Of a stretch of DNA of 64,000 bases, positions 45,013 to 55,858 are shown piece after piece. The DNA is taken from NCBI RefSeq assembly GCF_007858435.1, contig NZ_VIGW01000002.1, positions 124,001-188,000 on the forward strand. Direction: 5' to 3'. Position numbers and translations under genes: made by a program. The DNA comes from Tsukamurella asaccharolytica. Its GTDB lineage: Bacteria > Actinomycetota > Actinomycetes > Mycobacteriales > Mycobacteriaceae. Positions within the stretch are counted from its first letter, which is position 1. Each line of letters starts with the position of its first letter. The notes beneath the pieces were generated by a model that made no database searches, was not told the DNA's origin, and saw only the letters and a list, made by a program, of their open reading frames with translations.

Positions 45013-45914
45013 TGGACCGGCTCGAGAACCTGACGAACTTCTCCCTCACCTGGGAGCTGCTGCAGCAGCCCTTCGTACAGCAGGCGCTGCTCGCCGCGGC
45101 GCTGCTCGGCGTCCTCGCCGGGGTGATGGGTCCGCTCATCGTCTCCCGGCAGATGGCTTTCAGCGTGCACGGCACGTCCGAGCTGTCGCTGACCGGCGCC
45201 GCCTTCGCCCTGCTCATGGGGTGGAGCGTGGGCTCGGGCGCGCTGCTCGGTGCCCTGGTCGCGGGCCTGCTCTTCGGCCTGCTCGGCGTTTACGCGCGCG
45301 AGCGGGACTCGGTGATCGGCGTCATCATGGCCTTCGGCCTCGGCCTGTCCGTCCTGTTCCTGGCGCTGCATGAGGGCCGGCAGGGCACCGCGTTCGCCCT
45401 GCTCACGGGGCAGATCGTCGCGGTCGGGATGAGCGGGCTGACGCTCATGGCGATCACCACCGTCGTGGTGCTGCTGATCCTCGCCTTCATCTACCGGCCG
45501 CTGCTGTTCCTCTCGACCGACCCCGACGTGGCCGCCGCGCACGGCGTCCCGGTGAAGACGCTGTCGGTGGTCTTCGCGATGCTGGTCGGCGCCGCGGCCG
45601 CGCAGGGCGTGCAGATCGTCGGGGCGCTGCTGGTCATGAGCCTGCTCATCACGCCGGCCGCCGCGGCCGCTCGGGTCACCAGCTCCCCTGGCAGGGCCAC
45701 GGTGTTGTCGCTGATCTTCGCGCTGGTCGCGGCCGTCGGCGGCATCATCCTCTCGCTCGCGCCCGCGCTGCCGGTCTCGGTGTTCGTGACGTCGATCTCT
45801 TTCCTCATCTACATGGTGTGCCGCCTCCTCGGGCAGCGGGGCCGCCGCGGCACCGTCGCGACCGTCGACGCCCCCGCACACGACTGCCGGCACCCGCTAC
45901 CGTCAAGGTCGTGA
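45012..45914 (+). CDS. znuB: Zinc ABC transporter, permease
   Basis: A 300-residue ABC-3 family permease with eight to nine membrane helices. Family marks are GVLAGVMGPLIVSRQMAFSV, HGTSELSLTGAAFALLMGW, RDSVIGVIMAFGLGLSVLFL, HGVPVKTLSVVFAMLVGAAA and VQIVGALLVMSLLITPAAAA. Its ATG shares a base with the znuC stop (TGATG). Its own stop is overlapped by pxpA (GTGA). Confidence 0.92.
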   Translation: MDRLENLTNFSLTWELLQQPFVQQALLAAALLGVLAGVMGPLIVSRQMAFSVHGTSELSLTGAAFALLMGWSVGSGALLGALVAGLLFGLLGVYARERDSVIGVIMAFGLGLSVLFLALHEGRQGTAFALLTGQIVAVGMSGLTLMAITTVVVLLILAFIYRPLLFLSTDPDVAAAHGVPVKTLSVVFAMLVGAAAAQGVQIVGALLVMSLLITPAAAAARVTSSPGRATVLSLIFALVAAVGGIILSLAPALPVSVFVTSISFLIYMVCRLLGQRGRRGTVATVDAPAHDCRHPLPSRS

Positions 45915-46666
45915 GAATCGACCTCAACGCGGACTGCGGCGAGTCCTACGGCGCCTGGCGTCTCGGCGACGACGCGGCGCTTCTCGGCGTGGTGACCTCT
46001 GCCAACGTGGCGTGCGGGTTCCACGCAGGCGACCCGACAACTCTCCGCGAGACCTGTGCCGCGGCGGTGGCCGCCGGGGTCGCGATCGGCGCACAGGTCG
46101 GCTACGCGGACCTGCGCGGCTTCGGCCGCCGCCCCATGGACGTCCCCACCGCCGACCTCACCGCCGACGTGATCTATCAGATCGGCGCGCTCCGAGCGAT
46201 CGCGCGGAGCGTCGGCGGCACCGTCGCGTACGTCAAACCGCACGGCGCGCTGTACAACCGGATCGTCGCCGACGAGGTGCAGGCGGCGGCCGTCGTCGAC
46301 GGCGTGCTCGCCGCCGCGCCGGGCCTGCCGGTGCTCGGCCTCCCCGGATCCGCGTTCCTCCGCATCGCCGCGGAGCGCGGGCTCGCCGTGATACGCGAGG
46401 CCTTCGCCGACCGCGCCTATCTGCCCGACGGTGCGCTCGTCCCCCGGTCGCGGGAGGGCTCCGTGCTGCACGACCCCGACGAGATCGCCGCGCGGGTGCT
46501 GCGCATGGTCGGCGACGGCACCGTCGAGGCGATCGACGGAACCGAGGTGCATATCGCGCCCGATTCCGTGTGCGTGCACGGCGACAACCCGTCGGCGGTG
46601 GCGGTGGCGCGGCGCTTGCGCACCGTGCTCGACGGTGCCGGCGTGACGGTCGCGCGGTTCAGCTAA
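45911..46666 (+). CDS. pxpA: 5-oxoprolinase subunit A (LamB/YcsF family)
   Basis: A 251-residue protein starting at GTG (VRIDLNADCGESYGAWRLGD), within the znuB stop. It has NVACGFHAGDPTTLRETCA and GGTVAYVKPHGALYNRIV, the YcsF signatures. Together with PxpB and PxpC it cleaves 5-oxoproline using ATP in bacteria. No pxpB or pxpC is adjacent. Coupling to the zinc transporter is unusual; it may be fortuitous or reflect a metal need (inference). It overlaps the convergent TetR gene by 4 bp. Confidence 0.9.
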   Translation: MRIDLNADCGESYGAWRLGDDAALLGVVTSANVACGFHAGDPTTLRETCAAAVAAGVAIGAQVGYADLRGFGRRPMDVPTADLTADVIYQIGALRAIARSVGGTVAYVKPHGALYNRIVADEVQAAAVVDGVLAAAPGLPVLGLPGSAFLRIAAERGLAVIREAFADRAYLPDGALVPRSREGSVLHDPDEIAARVLRMVGDGTVEAIDGTEVHIAPDSVCVHGDNPSAVAVARRLRTVLDGAGVTVARFS

Positions 46667-47271
46667 TCGCGGAACCGCCGCGGGGCGGTGAGGACGAGGC
46701 GGACGCAGTGGTCGACGAGGTGCTCGCGCGTGACACCGAGGCGGCCTTCGATGTACTCGGTGAACAGCGTGGTGAGCGCGCCGACGAGGCCCGTCGCGAC
46801 GAGGCGGCGCGTGATCGCGTCGACCGAGTCGGGCAGCGATGCGGCGACCACGTCGAAGAATCCCGGCATTCCGGCGAGACCCCGCTCCGCGAGAACGGGC
46901 TCGCGGTAGGGGCCGAGCAGCAGCACCCGCCCGATGTCCGGCTGGTCGACGACGAACTCGACGAATCCGCTGACCGCGCCCTGGGCGACCGCGAGCGCAT
47001 CGGGCGCCGCGCCCTGCGGGATGCCCTCGGCGGCCTCGCGGACGCCGCGGACCAGCGCGTCCTGGGCGCGGCTGAGGACATCGTCGTAGACGGCGTGCGC
47101 GAAGCCATCGCGCGTACTGAACGCCTCGTAGAAGTAGCGCTCGGTGATGCCGGTGGTGCGACAGACGGCCCGCACGCCGAGCGCCCCGGCCTCAGGGTCG
47201 CCGAGGAGCGCGATGCCCGCGTCCAGCATCTGGCGACGCCGAGTCTCCCGACGCTCCTCGAGTGAGGTCAT
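46663..47271 (-). CDS. TetR-family transcriptional regulator
   Basis: A 202-residue regulator: MTSLEERRETRRRQMLDAGI, then the HTH VRAVCRTTGITERYFYEAFS. The ligand domain has VYDDVLSRAQDALVRGVREA and LVGALTTLFTEYIEGRLG. The RYFYEAF recognition helix is of the actinobacterial AcnR/KstR-like type. The likely -10 (TAGAAT at 47278-47283, minus strand) is 6 nt before the ATG. The target is unknown. Confidence 0.87.
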   Translation of the reverse strand: MTSLEERRETRRRQMLDAGIALLGDPEAGALGVRAVCRTTGITERYFYEAFSTRDGFAHAVYDDVLSRAQDALVRGVREAAEGIPQGAAPDALAVAQGAVSGFVEFVVDQPDIGRVLLLGPYREPVLAERGLAGMPGFFDVVAASLPDSVDAITRRLVATGLVGALTTLFTEYIEGRLGVTREHLVDHCVRLVLTAPRRFRD

Positions 47272-47277
47272 TCGTTC

Positions 47278-47283
47278 ATTCTA
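47278..47283 (-). promoter_or_regulatory. -10 hexamer for TetR, probable leaderless start
   Basis: On the minus strand TAGAAT is followed by 6 nt (GAACGA) and the ATG at 47271. Confidence 0.45.
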
Positions 47284-47296
47284 CCGCAGACGAAAT

Positions 47297-48261
47297 TTAC
47301 TGACGTCGCTGTCGGGCGAACTCGGCGAGGACGACGCCCGCCGCGACCGAGGCGTTGAGCGACTCCACCGACGAGGCGATCGGGATCGACAGGATCGAAT
47401 CGCAGTTCTCCCGCACCAGCCGCGAGAGCCCCTTGCCCTCGGAGCCCACGACCACGACCACGCCGGTGTCGGCGCGGTAGTCGTCCAGGTCCACGTCGCC
47501 ACCCGCGTCGAGGCCGACGACCTGGAGGCCCGCGGCCGCGTAGTCGGCCAGCGCGCGGTTGAGGTTCGGCGCCTGCGCCACCGGGAGTCGCGCAGCCGCG
47601 CCCGCGGAGGTACGCCACGTGACGGCGGTGACCGCCGCGGACCGTCGGCCCGGGATGACCACGCCGTGCCCGCCGAACGCGGCCGTCGACCGGATGACCG
47701 CGCCCAGGTTGCGGGGGTCGGTGATGTTGTCGAGCGCGACGATGAGCGGCGCCTCGCCGCGGTCCTGCGCGCGGGCGAGCAGGTCGTCGGGGTGCGCGTA
47801 GGTGTACGGCGGGATCTGCAGCGCGATGCCCTGGTGCAGGCCGTTGTCGCTCAGCCGGTCCAGCTCGCCGCGCTGCACTTCGAGGATCGCGATGCCCGTG
47901 TCGGCCGCGATCTGCACCGATTCGGTGAGCCGCTCGTCGTTCTGCGAGCCGATCGCGACGTACAGCGCCGTCGCGGGCACGCCCGCTCGGAGGCACTCGA
48001 CCACCGGGTTGCGGCCGAGCACGTACTCGGGGCCGTCGTCGGCGGCGCGGCCGGCGACCTTCGGCCGGCGCTGCGGCGTGGTCGCGGCCTTCGCCGCGGC
48101 CCGCGCCTTCTTATGCGCGGGGTGGTACGGGCGATCCTTGGCGGCCGGCGTCGCACCGCGCCCCTCGAGCCCGCGGCGACGCACGCCGCCCGAGCCCTGG
48201 ACCTGCCCCTTCTTGGTGCCCGCCTTGCGGACCGCGCCGCGGCGCTGCGAGTTGCCTGCCA

Positions 48262-48262
<1 letters not shown>
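47297..48262 (-). CDS. rlmB: 23S rRNA 2'-O-ribose methyltransferase, TrmH/RlmB family
   Basis: A 321-residue SPOUT methyltransferase from [21 protein letters not shown] Lys/Arg-rich tail (about 1-75) is followed by the substrate-binding domain ([20 protein letters not shown]). The knotted SAM domain has [37 protein letters not shown] and [18 protein letters not shown]. The RlmB target (G2251 in E. coli) is by homology. It corresponds to Rv3579c. Its ATG shares a base with the cysS stop. Confidence 0.9.
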
Positions 48263-49674
<1,412 letters not shown>

Positions 49675-49682
49675 GTCGACTG

Positions 49683-49688
49683 ATTCTA
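49683..49688 (-). promoter_or_regulatory. -10 hexamer for cysS, probable leaderless start
   Basis: On the minus strand TAGAAT is followed by 8 nt (CAGTCGAC) and the GTG at 49674. Confidence 0.5.
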
Positions 49689-49747
49689 CGGTGCCGTGCA
49701 TCCCCGACCGCGGCTGCCGCGGCGTAGCCCGGCGTTGCTTCACGAAG

Positions 49748-49765
49748 CCATGCGCGCAGTGCATA
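49748..49765 (-). repeat. 18-bp palindromic repeat, copy A
   Basis: Read on the minus strand: TATGCACTGCGCGCATGG. It is the most divergent of four copies of a TATGCGCgCC(A/G)CGCATGG element, here between cysS and ispF. Confidence 0.55.
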
Positions 49766-49780
49766 CCCTTGATGGCGTCC

Positions 49781-49824
49781 GGCGGGGGACCGAACGCCGC
49801 GCAGGGGGCGGCCGATCCCCCGCC
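49781..49824. repeat. Inverted repeat between ispF and cysS
   Basis: GGCGGGGGA (49781-49789) pairs with TCCCCCGCC (49816-49824) around a GC-rich 26-nt loop. It may end the ispF transcript or be part of the intergenic repeat region; there is no T-tract. Confidence 0.4.
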
Positions 49825-49912
49825 AGAAGCGCGACTTCGGGTGGGGGTTCGAACGCGGGGCGGGCGGATCGGCGCCGCGCGGGGGACGACCCGCGCCGAG
49901 ACGACAGTGGGG

Positions 49913-49930
49913 CATGCGCGCCACGCATGG
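49913..49930 (+). repeat. 18-bp palindromic repeat, copy B
   Basis: CATGCGCGCCACGCATGG on the plus strand, opposite in orientation to copy A and 147 bp from it. Arms are ATGCG/CGCAT, the latter followed by GG. Confidence 0.65.
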
Positions 49931-49958
49931 CAGGCGTCCGCGACCTTCCGTGCCGGAG

Positions 49959-50432
49959 TCAGCTCGGGGCGTAGACCAGCGCCGTGGCCATCGCGGCCAC
50001 GCCCTCGCCGCGGCCGGTGAGCCCCAGGCCGTCGGTGGTGGTGGCGGAGACGGAGACCGGGGCGCCGAGCAGCCCGCTCAGCACCTCCTGCGCCTCGGCT
50101 CGTCGCGGCCCGACCTTGGGCCGGTTGCCGATCAGCTGCACCGCGGCGTTGCCGACCACGAACCCGGCGTCGGACAGCAGCGATCGCACGTGGCTCAGCA
50201 TCTGCGCACCGGTGATGCCCTCGTTGTCGGAACGCCCCACGCCGAAGACGCCGCCGAGATCCCCGAGTCCGCCGGCGGAGAGCAGCGCGTCGCAGAGCGC
50301 GTGCACCGCGACGTCGCCGTCGGAGTGGCCGGAGCAGCCGTCGCCGTCGAAGAGGAGCCCGAGCATCCAGCACTCCCGGCCCGGCTCGAACGGATGGACA
50401 TCGGTGCCGATCCCGACGCGGGGAACGATCAT
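49959..50432 (-). CDS. ispF: 2-C-methyl-D-erythritol 2,4-cyclodiphosphate synthase
   Basis: A 157-residue enzyme of the MEP isoprenoid pathway. Metal site D-x-H in [37 protein letters not shown] with the third metal histidine; [17 protein letters not shown]; and [19 protein letters not shown] at the C-terminus. Length is standard. Its start overlaps the ispD stop by 4 bp, so the two consecutive pathway enzymes are coupled. Confidence 0.96.
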   Translation of the reverse strand: MIVPRVGIGTDVHPFEPGRECWMLGLLFDGDGCSGHSDGDVAVHALCDALLSAGGLGDLGGVFGVGRSDNEGITGAQMLSHVRSLLSDAGFVVGNAAVQLIGNRPKVGPRRAEAQEVLSGLLGAPVSVSATTTDGLGLTGRGEGVAAMATALVYAPS

Positions 50433-51091
50433 TTCAACTCCTGCGCAAGAGCTTCCGCGACCCGCAGGTCGAAGGCTGTGGTGATCTTCATCGCGAGCGG
50501 ATCGCCCGCGACGGTGACGACGGCGCCGCCCGCCCGCTCGACGAGCCCGGCGTCGTCGGTGGCGACCGCGCCGGGTGCGGCATCGTAGGCGGCGCGGAGC
50601 GCCGCGGTGGTGAAGCCCTGGGGCGTCTGGACGGCCCGCAGGTCGGCCCGGTCGACGGTGGCCGCGACGGCACCGTCGGCGTCGACGCGCTTGATGGTGT
50701 CCACCACGGGAAGTACAGGCACGACGGCGGAGGCGCCGGCGCGCAGGGCGGCGACGACCCGTTCGATCACGGGGCCGGGCGTGAGCGGGCGGGCGGCGTC
50801 GTGCACCAGCACCAGCTCGGCGTCGCCCACGGCGGCGAGGCCGGCCCGGACGGTATCGGTCCGTTCCACTCCGCCCACCACGACGCGGGCGCGCGGGACC
50901 AGGGCTCGGGCGCCGTCGACCAGGTCGGCGGGAACCATGACGACCACCTCGTCGATCACCCCGGACGCGAAAAGGCCGTCCACCGCCCTTTCGAGCAGTG
51001 AACGGCCCTGCAGAGTCACGAAAGCCTTCGGACGGTTCAGGCCCAGGCGCGTCCCTTGCCCAGCGGCGGGAACCAGCGCGACGACGGTCAG
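50429..51091 (-). CDS. ispD: 2-C-methyl-D-erythritol 4-phosphate cytidylyltransferase, apparently CTG start
   Basis: About 220 residues. The CTP-binding N-terminus [20 protein letters not shown] is present, but no ATG, GTG or TTG lies in frame before it. The only upstream codon in a plausible position is a CTG at 51091 that overlaps the carD stop (CTGA). The first GTG (51019) would remove the active site. Other motifs: [45 protein letters not shown] and [12 protein letters not shown]. It makes CDP-methylerythritol. Start uncertain; identity secure. Confidence 0.88.
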   Translation of the reverse strand: MTVVALVPAAGQGTRLGLNRPKAFVTLQGRSLLERAVDGLFASGVIDEVVVMVPADLVDGARALVPRARVVVGGVERTDTVRAGLAAVGDAELVLVHDAARPLTPGPVIERVVAALRAGASAVVPVLPVVDTIKRVDADGAVAATVDRADLRAVQTPQGFTTAALRAAYDAAPGAVATDDAGLVERAGGAVVTVAGDPLAMKITTAFDLRVAEALAQELK

Positions 51092-51576
51092 GAGGCCGCC
51101 GCCAGCGCCTCGTCCAGGCGGGACTCGGCGTTGCCGTCGTCCGTCGCCTCTGCGAGCGCGAGCTCACCCACGAGGATCTGACGGGCCTTGGTCAGCATGC
51201 GCTTCTCGCCGGCCGACAGGCCGCGGTCCTGCTCGCGACGCCACAGGTCGCGGACGACCTCGGCCACCTTGTTCACATCACCCGACGCGAGCTTCTCGAG
51301 ATTCGCCTTGTAGCGGCGCGACCAGTTCGTGGGCTCCTCGGTGTGCGGCGCGCGCAGCACCTGGAAGACCTTGTCCAGGCCCTCCTGGCCGACCACGTCG
51401 CGAACGCCGACGACCTCGGCGTTCTCCGCGGGAACCTTGACCGTCAGATCACCCTGTGCGACCTTGAGCACCAGGTACTCGCGCTCACGGCCACCGATGG
51501 TCTTGATCTCGATTGCTTCGATCAGTGCGGCACCGTGATGGGGGTAGACAACGGTGTCTCCGACCTTGAAAATCAT
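51088..51576 (-). CDS. carD: RNA polymerase-binding transcription factor CarD
   Basis: A 162-residue protein, the same length as mycobacterial CarD, from [20 protein letters not shown]. The N-terminal Tudor-like RNA-polymerase interaction domain (1-60) includes [20 protein letters not shown]. The C-terminal helical DNA-binding domain has [20 protein letters not shown] and the promoter-wedge tryptophan in [15 protein letters not shown]. CarD stabilises open complexes at housekeeping promoters. It is first in the carD-ispD-ispF unit. Confidence 0.96.
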   Translation of the reverse strand: MIFKVGDTVVYPHHGAALIEAIEIKTIGGREREYLVLKVAQGDLTVKVPAENAEVVGVRDVVGQEGLDKVFQVLRAPHTEEPTNWSRRYKANLEKLASGDVNKVAEVVRDLWRREQDRGLSAGEKRMLTKARQILVGELALAEATDDGNAESRLDEALAAAS

Positions 51577-51858
51577 CTGATCCTTGCCCCTTTCGATATG
51601 ACCAGGATAACACGGGGCGAATTCGGGTTGCGAGGCAACATCGCAGGTCAGGACTCCTCCTGGGCTTGACAAACGACGTCGTGGATGCTCTCCGCCGGTT
51701 CCGGTGACCGACGGCGCGGGTCACGGCACGGAGCACTCACGCCGTAGATGCCGCCCGACGGCACGGCGCGACCCGCCTTCTACTACGCTGCGTGGTGACA
51801 TACTCAGCACCGTCCGCACGCGGGTGTCGCCGCGCACGGGGAGGAAACTGGAGGAACC

Positions 51859-52449
51859 GTGTCCGCACGCACCGTCTCGACCCGCCGCACCGCCACCACC
51901 GTCGCGGGCGCCCTGCTCGCCGCTGGCGCCCTGCTCTCGGTGTCCGCCTGCGGCGCGGGCCAGATCTCGCAGACCGCGAACCAGGTCGCCGCGATCAACG
52001 GCGCCAATCAGACCTTCGTGGATCAGAAGATCGCACTCAGTGACGTGCACGTGCTGTTCCCGGTCTCGGGCAGCCAGGGCCGGCTCGCCTTCGTGCTGAC
52101 GAACCTGAACCCGTACCAGGCCGATACCCTCAAGGGCATCTCGGACGAGAAGGGCCGCTTCGCCACCATCGGCGGCGACACCACCCTCGCCCCGAACGGT
52201 TCGCTGTACGGCACCGCCCCCCAGGGCAGCGACAGCAAGGCCCCCAGCATCACCCGCCTCACGGTCAGCGTGCCCGTCGACGCCACGTGGCGGCCGGGCC
52301 TGACCAACAAGCTCTGGTTCCACCTGGAGAAGGCCGGTTCGCTCCCGATCGACGTCCCCATCGACGCCGGCGCCGCCCCCGCTTCCGCCGCCGGGATCAC
52401 CCCCACCGCCGGCGAGCACGGTGCGGGCGAGGGCACCGGCGGCCACTAG
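51859..52449 (+). CDS. lpqE: LpqE-like lipoprotein
   Basis: A 196-residue lipoprotein with GTG start. Signal peptide TTVAGALLAAGALLSVSAC with lipobox Cys at about 31. The mature domain GANQTFVDQKIALSDVHVLF, GRLAFVLTNLNPYQADTLKG, TLAPNGSLYG and TRLTVSVPVDATWRPGLTNK has the beta-sandwich look of copper-chaperone-like (PCu(A)C/DUF461-related) proteins. Position between carD and radA matches Rv3584 (lpqE), which is copper-responsive in M. tuberculosis by my recollection. It is divergent from carD. Confidence 0.85.
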   Translation: MSARTVSTRRTATTVAGALLAAGALLSVSACGAGQISQTANQVAAINGANQTFVDQKIALSDVHVLFPVSGSQGRLAFVLTNLNPYQADTLKGISDEKGRFATIGGDTTLAPNGSLYGTAPQGSDSKAPSITRLTVSVPVDATWRPGLTNKLWFHLEKAGSLPIDVPIDAGAAPASAAGITPTAGEHGAGEGTGGH

Positions 52450-52470
52450 GCCCTCAGCTCTCGACAAGAT

Positions 52471-53874
52471 ATGGCGAAAGCCAAGGTGCAGTACACCTGC
52501 ACCGAGTGCGGCCACACCGTGGCCAAGTGGGTGGGGCGCTGCCCGGCGTGCGGCGCCTGGTCCACGATGGAGGAGGGCGCGCCCGCCCGCGCCGCCGGCT
52601 CGGGGCCCGCGGCGAACGTCGGCTTGACGCTGCCGAAGACCCGCGCGGTCCCGATTACGAAGATCGACCCGAACTCGACGCGCGCGCTGCCCGTCGGGAT
52701 CGGCGAGCTCGACCGCGTCCTCGGCGGCGGCATCGTCCCCGGCTCGGTGATCCTGCTGGCCGGCGAGCCGGGCGTGGGCAAGTCGACGCTGCTGCTCGAC
52801 GTCGTGCACCGCTGGGCCACGACGGGCCGCGGGAAGTCCCTGTACGTCACCGGCGAGGAGTCCGCGGGCCAGGTGCGGCTGCGCGCCGAGCGCACCGGCG
52901 CCCTCGACGACCGGCTCTACCTGGCCGCCGAGTCCGACCTCGGGACGGTGCTCGGCCACGTCGAGCAGATCTCCCCCACTCTCATGGTGGTCGACTCGGT
53001 GCAGACCCTCTCGGCGTCCGGGGTCGACGGGGTGCACGGCGGCGTCACGCAGGTCCGCGCGATCACGACGACCCTCACGTCGCTGGCGAAAGCCTCGTCG
53101 ATCGCGGTGATCCTCGTGGGCCATGTCACCAAGGACGGCGCCGTCGCCGGGCCGCGCTCCCTCGAGCACCTGGTGGACGTGGTGCTCAGCTTCGAGGGCG
53201 ACAAGCACTCCACGCTGCGCATGGTGCGCGGCATCAAGAACCGCTTCGGCGCGTCCGACGAGGTGGGCTGCTTCGAGCAGCGCGAGTCCGGCATCGTCGA
53301 GGTGACGGACCCATCGGGCTTGTTCCTGCACCACCGCGACCAGGCCGCGGCCGGGACCGCGGTCACCGTCGGCCTCGACGGCAAGCGGCCGATGCTCGGC
53401 GAGCTCCAGGCCCTCGTGACGCCGACGCCCCTGCCGTCCCCGCGGCGGGCGGTCTCGGGCCTCGATTCGGCCCGGGTGGCGATGATCCTCGCGGTGCTGA
53501 CGAAGCACGGCGGCATCGAGAGCCTGCCGCAGAAGGACGTCTACGCGGCGACCGTCGGCGGGATGAAGATCACCGAGCCGGCCGCCGACCTGGCGCTGGC
53601 GCTGGCCGTGGCGTCCGGCGCGGTGGAGAAGGCGCTGCGCCCGAACACCGTCGTGCTGGGCGAGGTGGGCCTGGCGGGCGAGGTGCGGCGAGTGACCGGC
53701 CTCGAGCGTCGGCTCGCGGAGGCCGCGCGGCTCGGCTTCACCCACGCGATCGTGCCGCCCTCGCCCGACGGGCAGCGCCTGAAGGTGGACGGCATCCACA
53801 TCGGGGAGGCCGCCACCCTGACCGATGCTCTGCGTCTGGGCTCCCTCGCGCCCACCCGCGAGCGGGACCGCTAA
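52471..53874 (+). CDS. radA: DNA repair protein RadA
   Basis: A 467-residue branch-migration ATPase of recombination. N-terminal C4 zinc finger: [20 protein letters not shown]. RecA-like domain with Walker [18 protein letters not shown], Walker B region [12 protein letters not shown] and the RadA-specific KNRFG in [19 protein letters not shown]. The C-terminal Lon-like domain has [20 protein letters not shown] and [20 protein letters not shown]. It is encoded just before disA, as in mycobacteria and Bacillus. Confidence 0.96.
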   Translation: MAKAKVQYTCTECGHTVAKWVGRCPACGAWSTMEEGAPARAAGSGPAANVGLTLPKTRAVPITKIDPNSTRALPVGIGELDRVLGGGIVPGSVILLAGEPGVGKSTLLLDVVHRWATTGRGKSLYVTGEESAGQVRLRAERTGALDDRLYLAAESDLGTVLGHVEQISPTLMVVDSVQTLSASGVDGVHGGVTQVRAITTTLTSLAKASSIAVILVGHVTKDGAVAGPRSLEHLVDVVLSFEGDKHSTLRMVRGIKNRFGASDEVGCFEQRESGIVEVTDPSGLFLHHRDQAAAGTAVTVGLDGKRPMLGELQALVTPTPLPSPRRAVSGLDSARVAMILAVLTKHGGIESLPQKDVYAATVGGMKITEPAADLALALAVASGAVEKALRPNTVVLGEVGLAGEVRRVTGLERRLAEAARLGFTHAIVPPSPDGQRLKVDGIHIGEAATLTDALRLGSLAPTRERDR

Positions 53875-53883
53875 CCTACCGCT

Positions 53884-54957
53884 ATGGACCTCGAAGCCGC
53901 GTTCGTCGGGAACGCGCCGCTGCGTGACACCGTGATCCGGGTGGCCCCGGGCACCGGCCTGCGCGACGGGATCGAGCGGATCCTCCGTGGCCGCACGGGC
54001 GCGCTCATCGTGCTCGGCTACGACGACGGGGTCGAGGGCATCTGCGACGGCGGCTTCCACCTGGACGTCGAGTTCGCCCCCACCCGCCTGCGGGAACTGG
54101 CGAAGATGGACGGCGCGGTGGTGCTCTCGACCGACGGAAGCCGGATCGTGCGGGCGAACGTGCAGTTGGTGCCCGATCCCACGATCCCCACGCAGGAGTC
54201 GGGTACGCGGCACCGGTCGGCCGAGCGCGCCGCGATCCAGACCGGCTACCCGGTGATCTCGGTGAGCGCGTCGATGGCGATCGTGCACGCCTACGTGGGC
54301 GGCGTGCGGCACCTCGTCGACGATGCCGCGCCGATCCTCGCCCGCGCCAACCTCGCGATCGCCACGCTCGAGCGCTACGCGCACCGGCTCGACGAGGTGC
54401 TCGCCCACCTCTCCCGCGCCGAGATCGAGGACGTCGTGACGGTCCGCGAGGTCTCGCAGGTCGTGCAGCGGCTGGAACTGGTGCGGCGCTTGGCCGTCGA
54501 GATCGAGCAGTACGTGCTGGAGCTCGGCACGTCGGGCCGGCAGATCGCGCTGCAGCTCGAGGACCTTCTGGGCGAGTCGATCTCGCTTCGTGAGCCGGTG
54601 CTGCGCGACTACCTCCGTGACGGCGACTCCGTGCCCGCCGCCGTCACCCGCATCGACGCGCTCACCGACGCCGACCTGCTGGCCGCGACCACCATCGCTG
54701 CGGCGCTGGGCTTCTCGGAAACCGTCGAGGCGCAGGACGAGCCCGTCTCCCCGCGCGGCCACCGCCTGCTCGGCTCGATCCCGCGGCTGCGCGCCGCCCA
54801 GGTGGAGGCCCTGGTCGGTACGTTCGGCTCGCTGCAGACGCTGCTCGCCGCGTCCGCCGCCGACCTGCAGGCCGTCCCGGGTATCGGGACCGACGGTGCG
54901 CGGCAGGCCCGCGAGGGCCTCTCCCGCCTCGCCGAGGCCTCGGTCGAGCGGTTCTGA
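53884..54957 (+). CDS. disA: DNA integrity scanning protein DisA, diadenylate cyclase
   Basis: A 357-residue protein that makes c-di-AMP from two ATP and scans DNA for branched structures. DAC domain: [20 protein letters not shown], catalytic DGA in [18 protein letters not shown] and RHR in [18 protein letters not shown] helical spine follows, then C-terminal HhH DNA-binding motifs ([34 protein letters not shown]). TAACCT 6 nt before the ATG, overlapping the radA stop, may give disA its own promoter. Confidence 0.96.
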   Translation: MDLEAAFVGNAPLRDTVIRVAPGTGLRDGIERILRGRTGALIVLGYDDGVEGICDGGFHLDVEFAPTRLRELAKMDGAVVLSTDGSRIVRANVQLVPDPTIPTQESGTRHRSAERAAIQTGYPVISVSASMAIVHAYVGGVRHLVDDAAPILARANLAIATLERYAHRLDEVLAHLSRAEIEDVVTVREVSQVVQRLELVRRLAVEIEQYVLELGTSGRQIALQLEDLLGESISLREPVLRDYLRDGDSVPAAVTRIDALTDADLLAATTIAAALGFSETVEAQDEPVSPRGHRLLGSIPRLRAAQVEALVGTFGSLQTLLAASAADLQAVPGIGTDGARQAREGLSRLAEASVERF

Positions 54958-54970
54958 CCGGCGGCGAAGG

Positions 54971-55789
54971 CTAGTTGCCGGTGCCCGTCTCCGGGGCCGC
55001 GCCGCCCTCCGGCGCAGGCGCCGCCCGGACGATGTTGAAGGTCACCGGTGCACTGCGCTTCGCCCCGAGCTGCGCGACCACCTGGTACGCGCCGGGCGCG
55101 ACGGGGGCGCGCTGCGCCTGGCAGCCGGGCGCAGAGGTGGTGCCGGCCCACTGCAGCTTGTAGCGCAGCTGCTGGCCGGGCTGCAGCACCTCGTTCTTGA
55201 TGCCGGGCTGGAAGGTGCAGTCGAAGTTCGTCCACAGCTGCTTACTGCCGTCGAGGGTGAGCACGATCAGCTGCTGCTGTCCGGTGCCGACGTCGCGCGC
55301 GCACGGCACCGGTCCGGCGTTGGTGATGGTCGCCTCGAAGGTCGGCTGCTCGCCGAGCGTGTACGTCGCTTTGTCGGCGCCGACCACGACGGAGATGTTC
55401 GCGTCGGGGCAGGGCCCGCCGGCGACGACCGCGCCGGGCGTCGGGACGCCGCCGCCCGAGGGGCTCGCCGACGCCGACGCCGCACCCGAGGCACCCGAGG
55501 CGTTCGCACCGGACTGGGGCGCACCGGAGCCGCCAGCGCCGCCCGCGCCGCCGCCGCTGTTGTTCGCCGCCGAGGGGTCGCCGGAGGGCGCCTGCGACGG
55601 GGGCAGGCCGCTCGTGGTGACGGGCGTGGTCGACGAGGCGGTCGCGGCGTTCTGCGACGAGTCGTTGCCACCGCCGACGAAGACGATCAGGAGCACCACC
55701 ACGACCACGGCGAACAGCGCCACGACGGCGGCCAGCACGCGTCGGCGCCAGTAGATCTCGGGCGGCAGGGGTCCATGGGGTTCCAGCAC
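54971..55789 (-). CDS. Membrane-anchored protein (Rv3587c-like)
   Basis: A 272-residue protein starting with GTG 6 nt after TACGGT. One membrane helix (VVALFAVVVVVLLIVFVGGG, about 19-38) is followed by a Gly/Ser/Ala/Pro-rich stalk to about residue 130. A beta-sandwich domain outside the membrane follows, with two Cys pairs (GPCPDANISVVVGADKATY, VPCARDVGTG, NFDCTFQPG, APGCQAQRAPV). Position between disA and canB matches Rv3587c. The function is unknown; the domain looks like an immunoglobulin-like or DUF4232-type fold (inference). Confidence 0.82.
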   Translation of the reverse strand: MLEPHGPLPPEIYWRRRVLAAVVALFAVVVVVLLIVFVGGGNDSSQNAATASSTTPVTTSGLPPSQAPSGDPSAANNSGGGAGGAGGSGAPQSGANASGASGAASASASPSGGGVPTPGAVVAGGPCPDANISVVVGADKATYTLGEQPTFEATITNAGPVPCARDVGTGQQQLIVLTLDGSKQLWTNFDCTFQPGIKNEVLQPGQQLRYKLQWAGTTSAPGCQAQRAPVAPGAYQVVAQLGAKRSAPVTFNIVRAAPAPEGGAAPETGTGN

Positions 55790-55795
55790 GTCTCA

Positions 55796-55801
55796 ACCGT
55801 A
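55796..55801 (-). promoter_or_regulatory. -10 hexamer for the Rv3587c-like gene, probable leaderless start
   Basis: On the minus strand TACGGT is followed by 6 nt (TGAGAC) and the GTG at 55789. Confidence 0.45.
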
Positions 55802-55858
55802 ACGTTTCCGTCGCCTCACGCCGCTGACCTGCGGCGGCGTGTCACGAATCGGGACAGA

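Noticed and set aside
51721-54762. Minus-strand frame of 1013 codons opposite lpqE, radA and disA
   Set aside because: It is antisense to three clear genes and rich in Arg/His/Gly/Asp as expected for a high-GC shadow frame.
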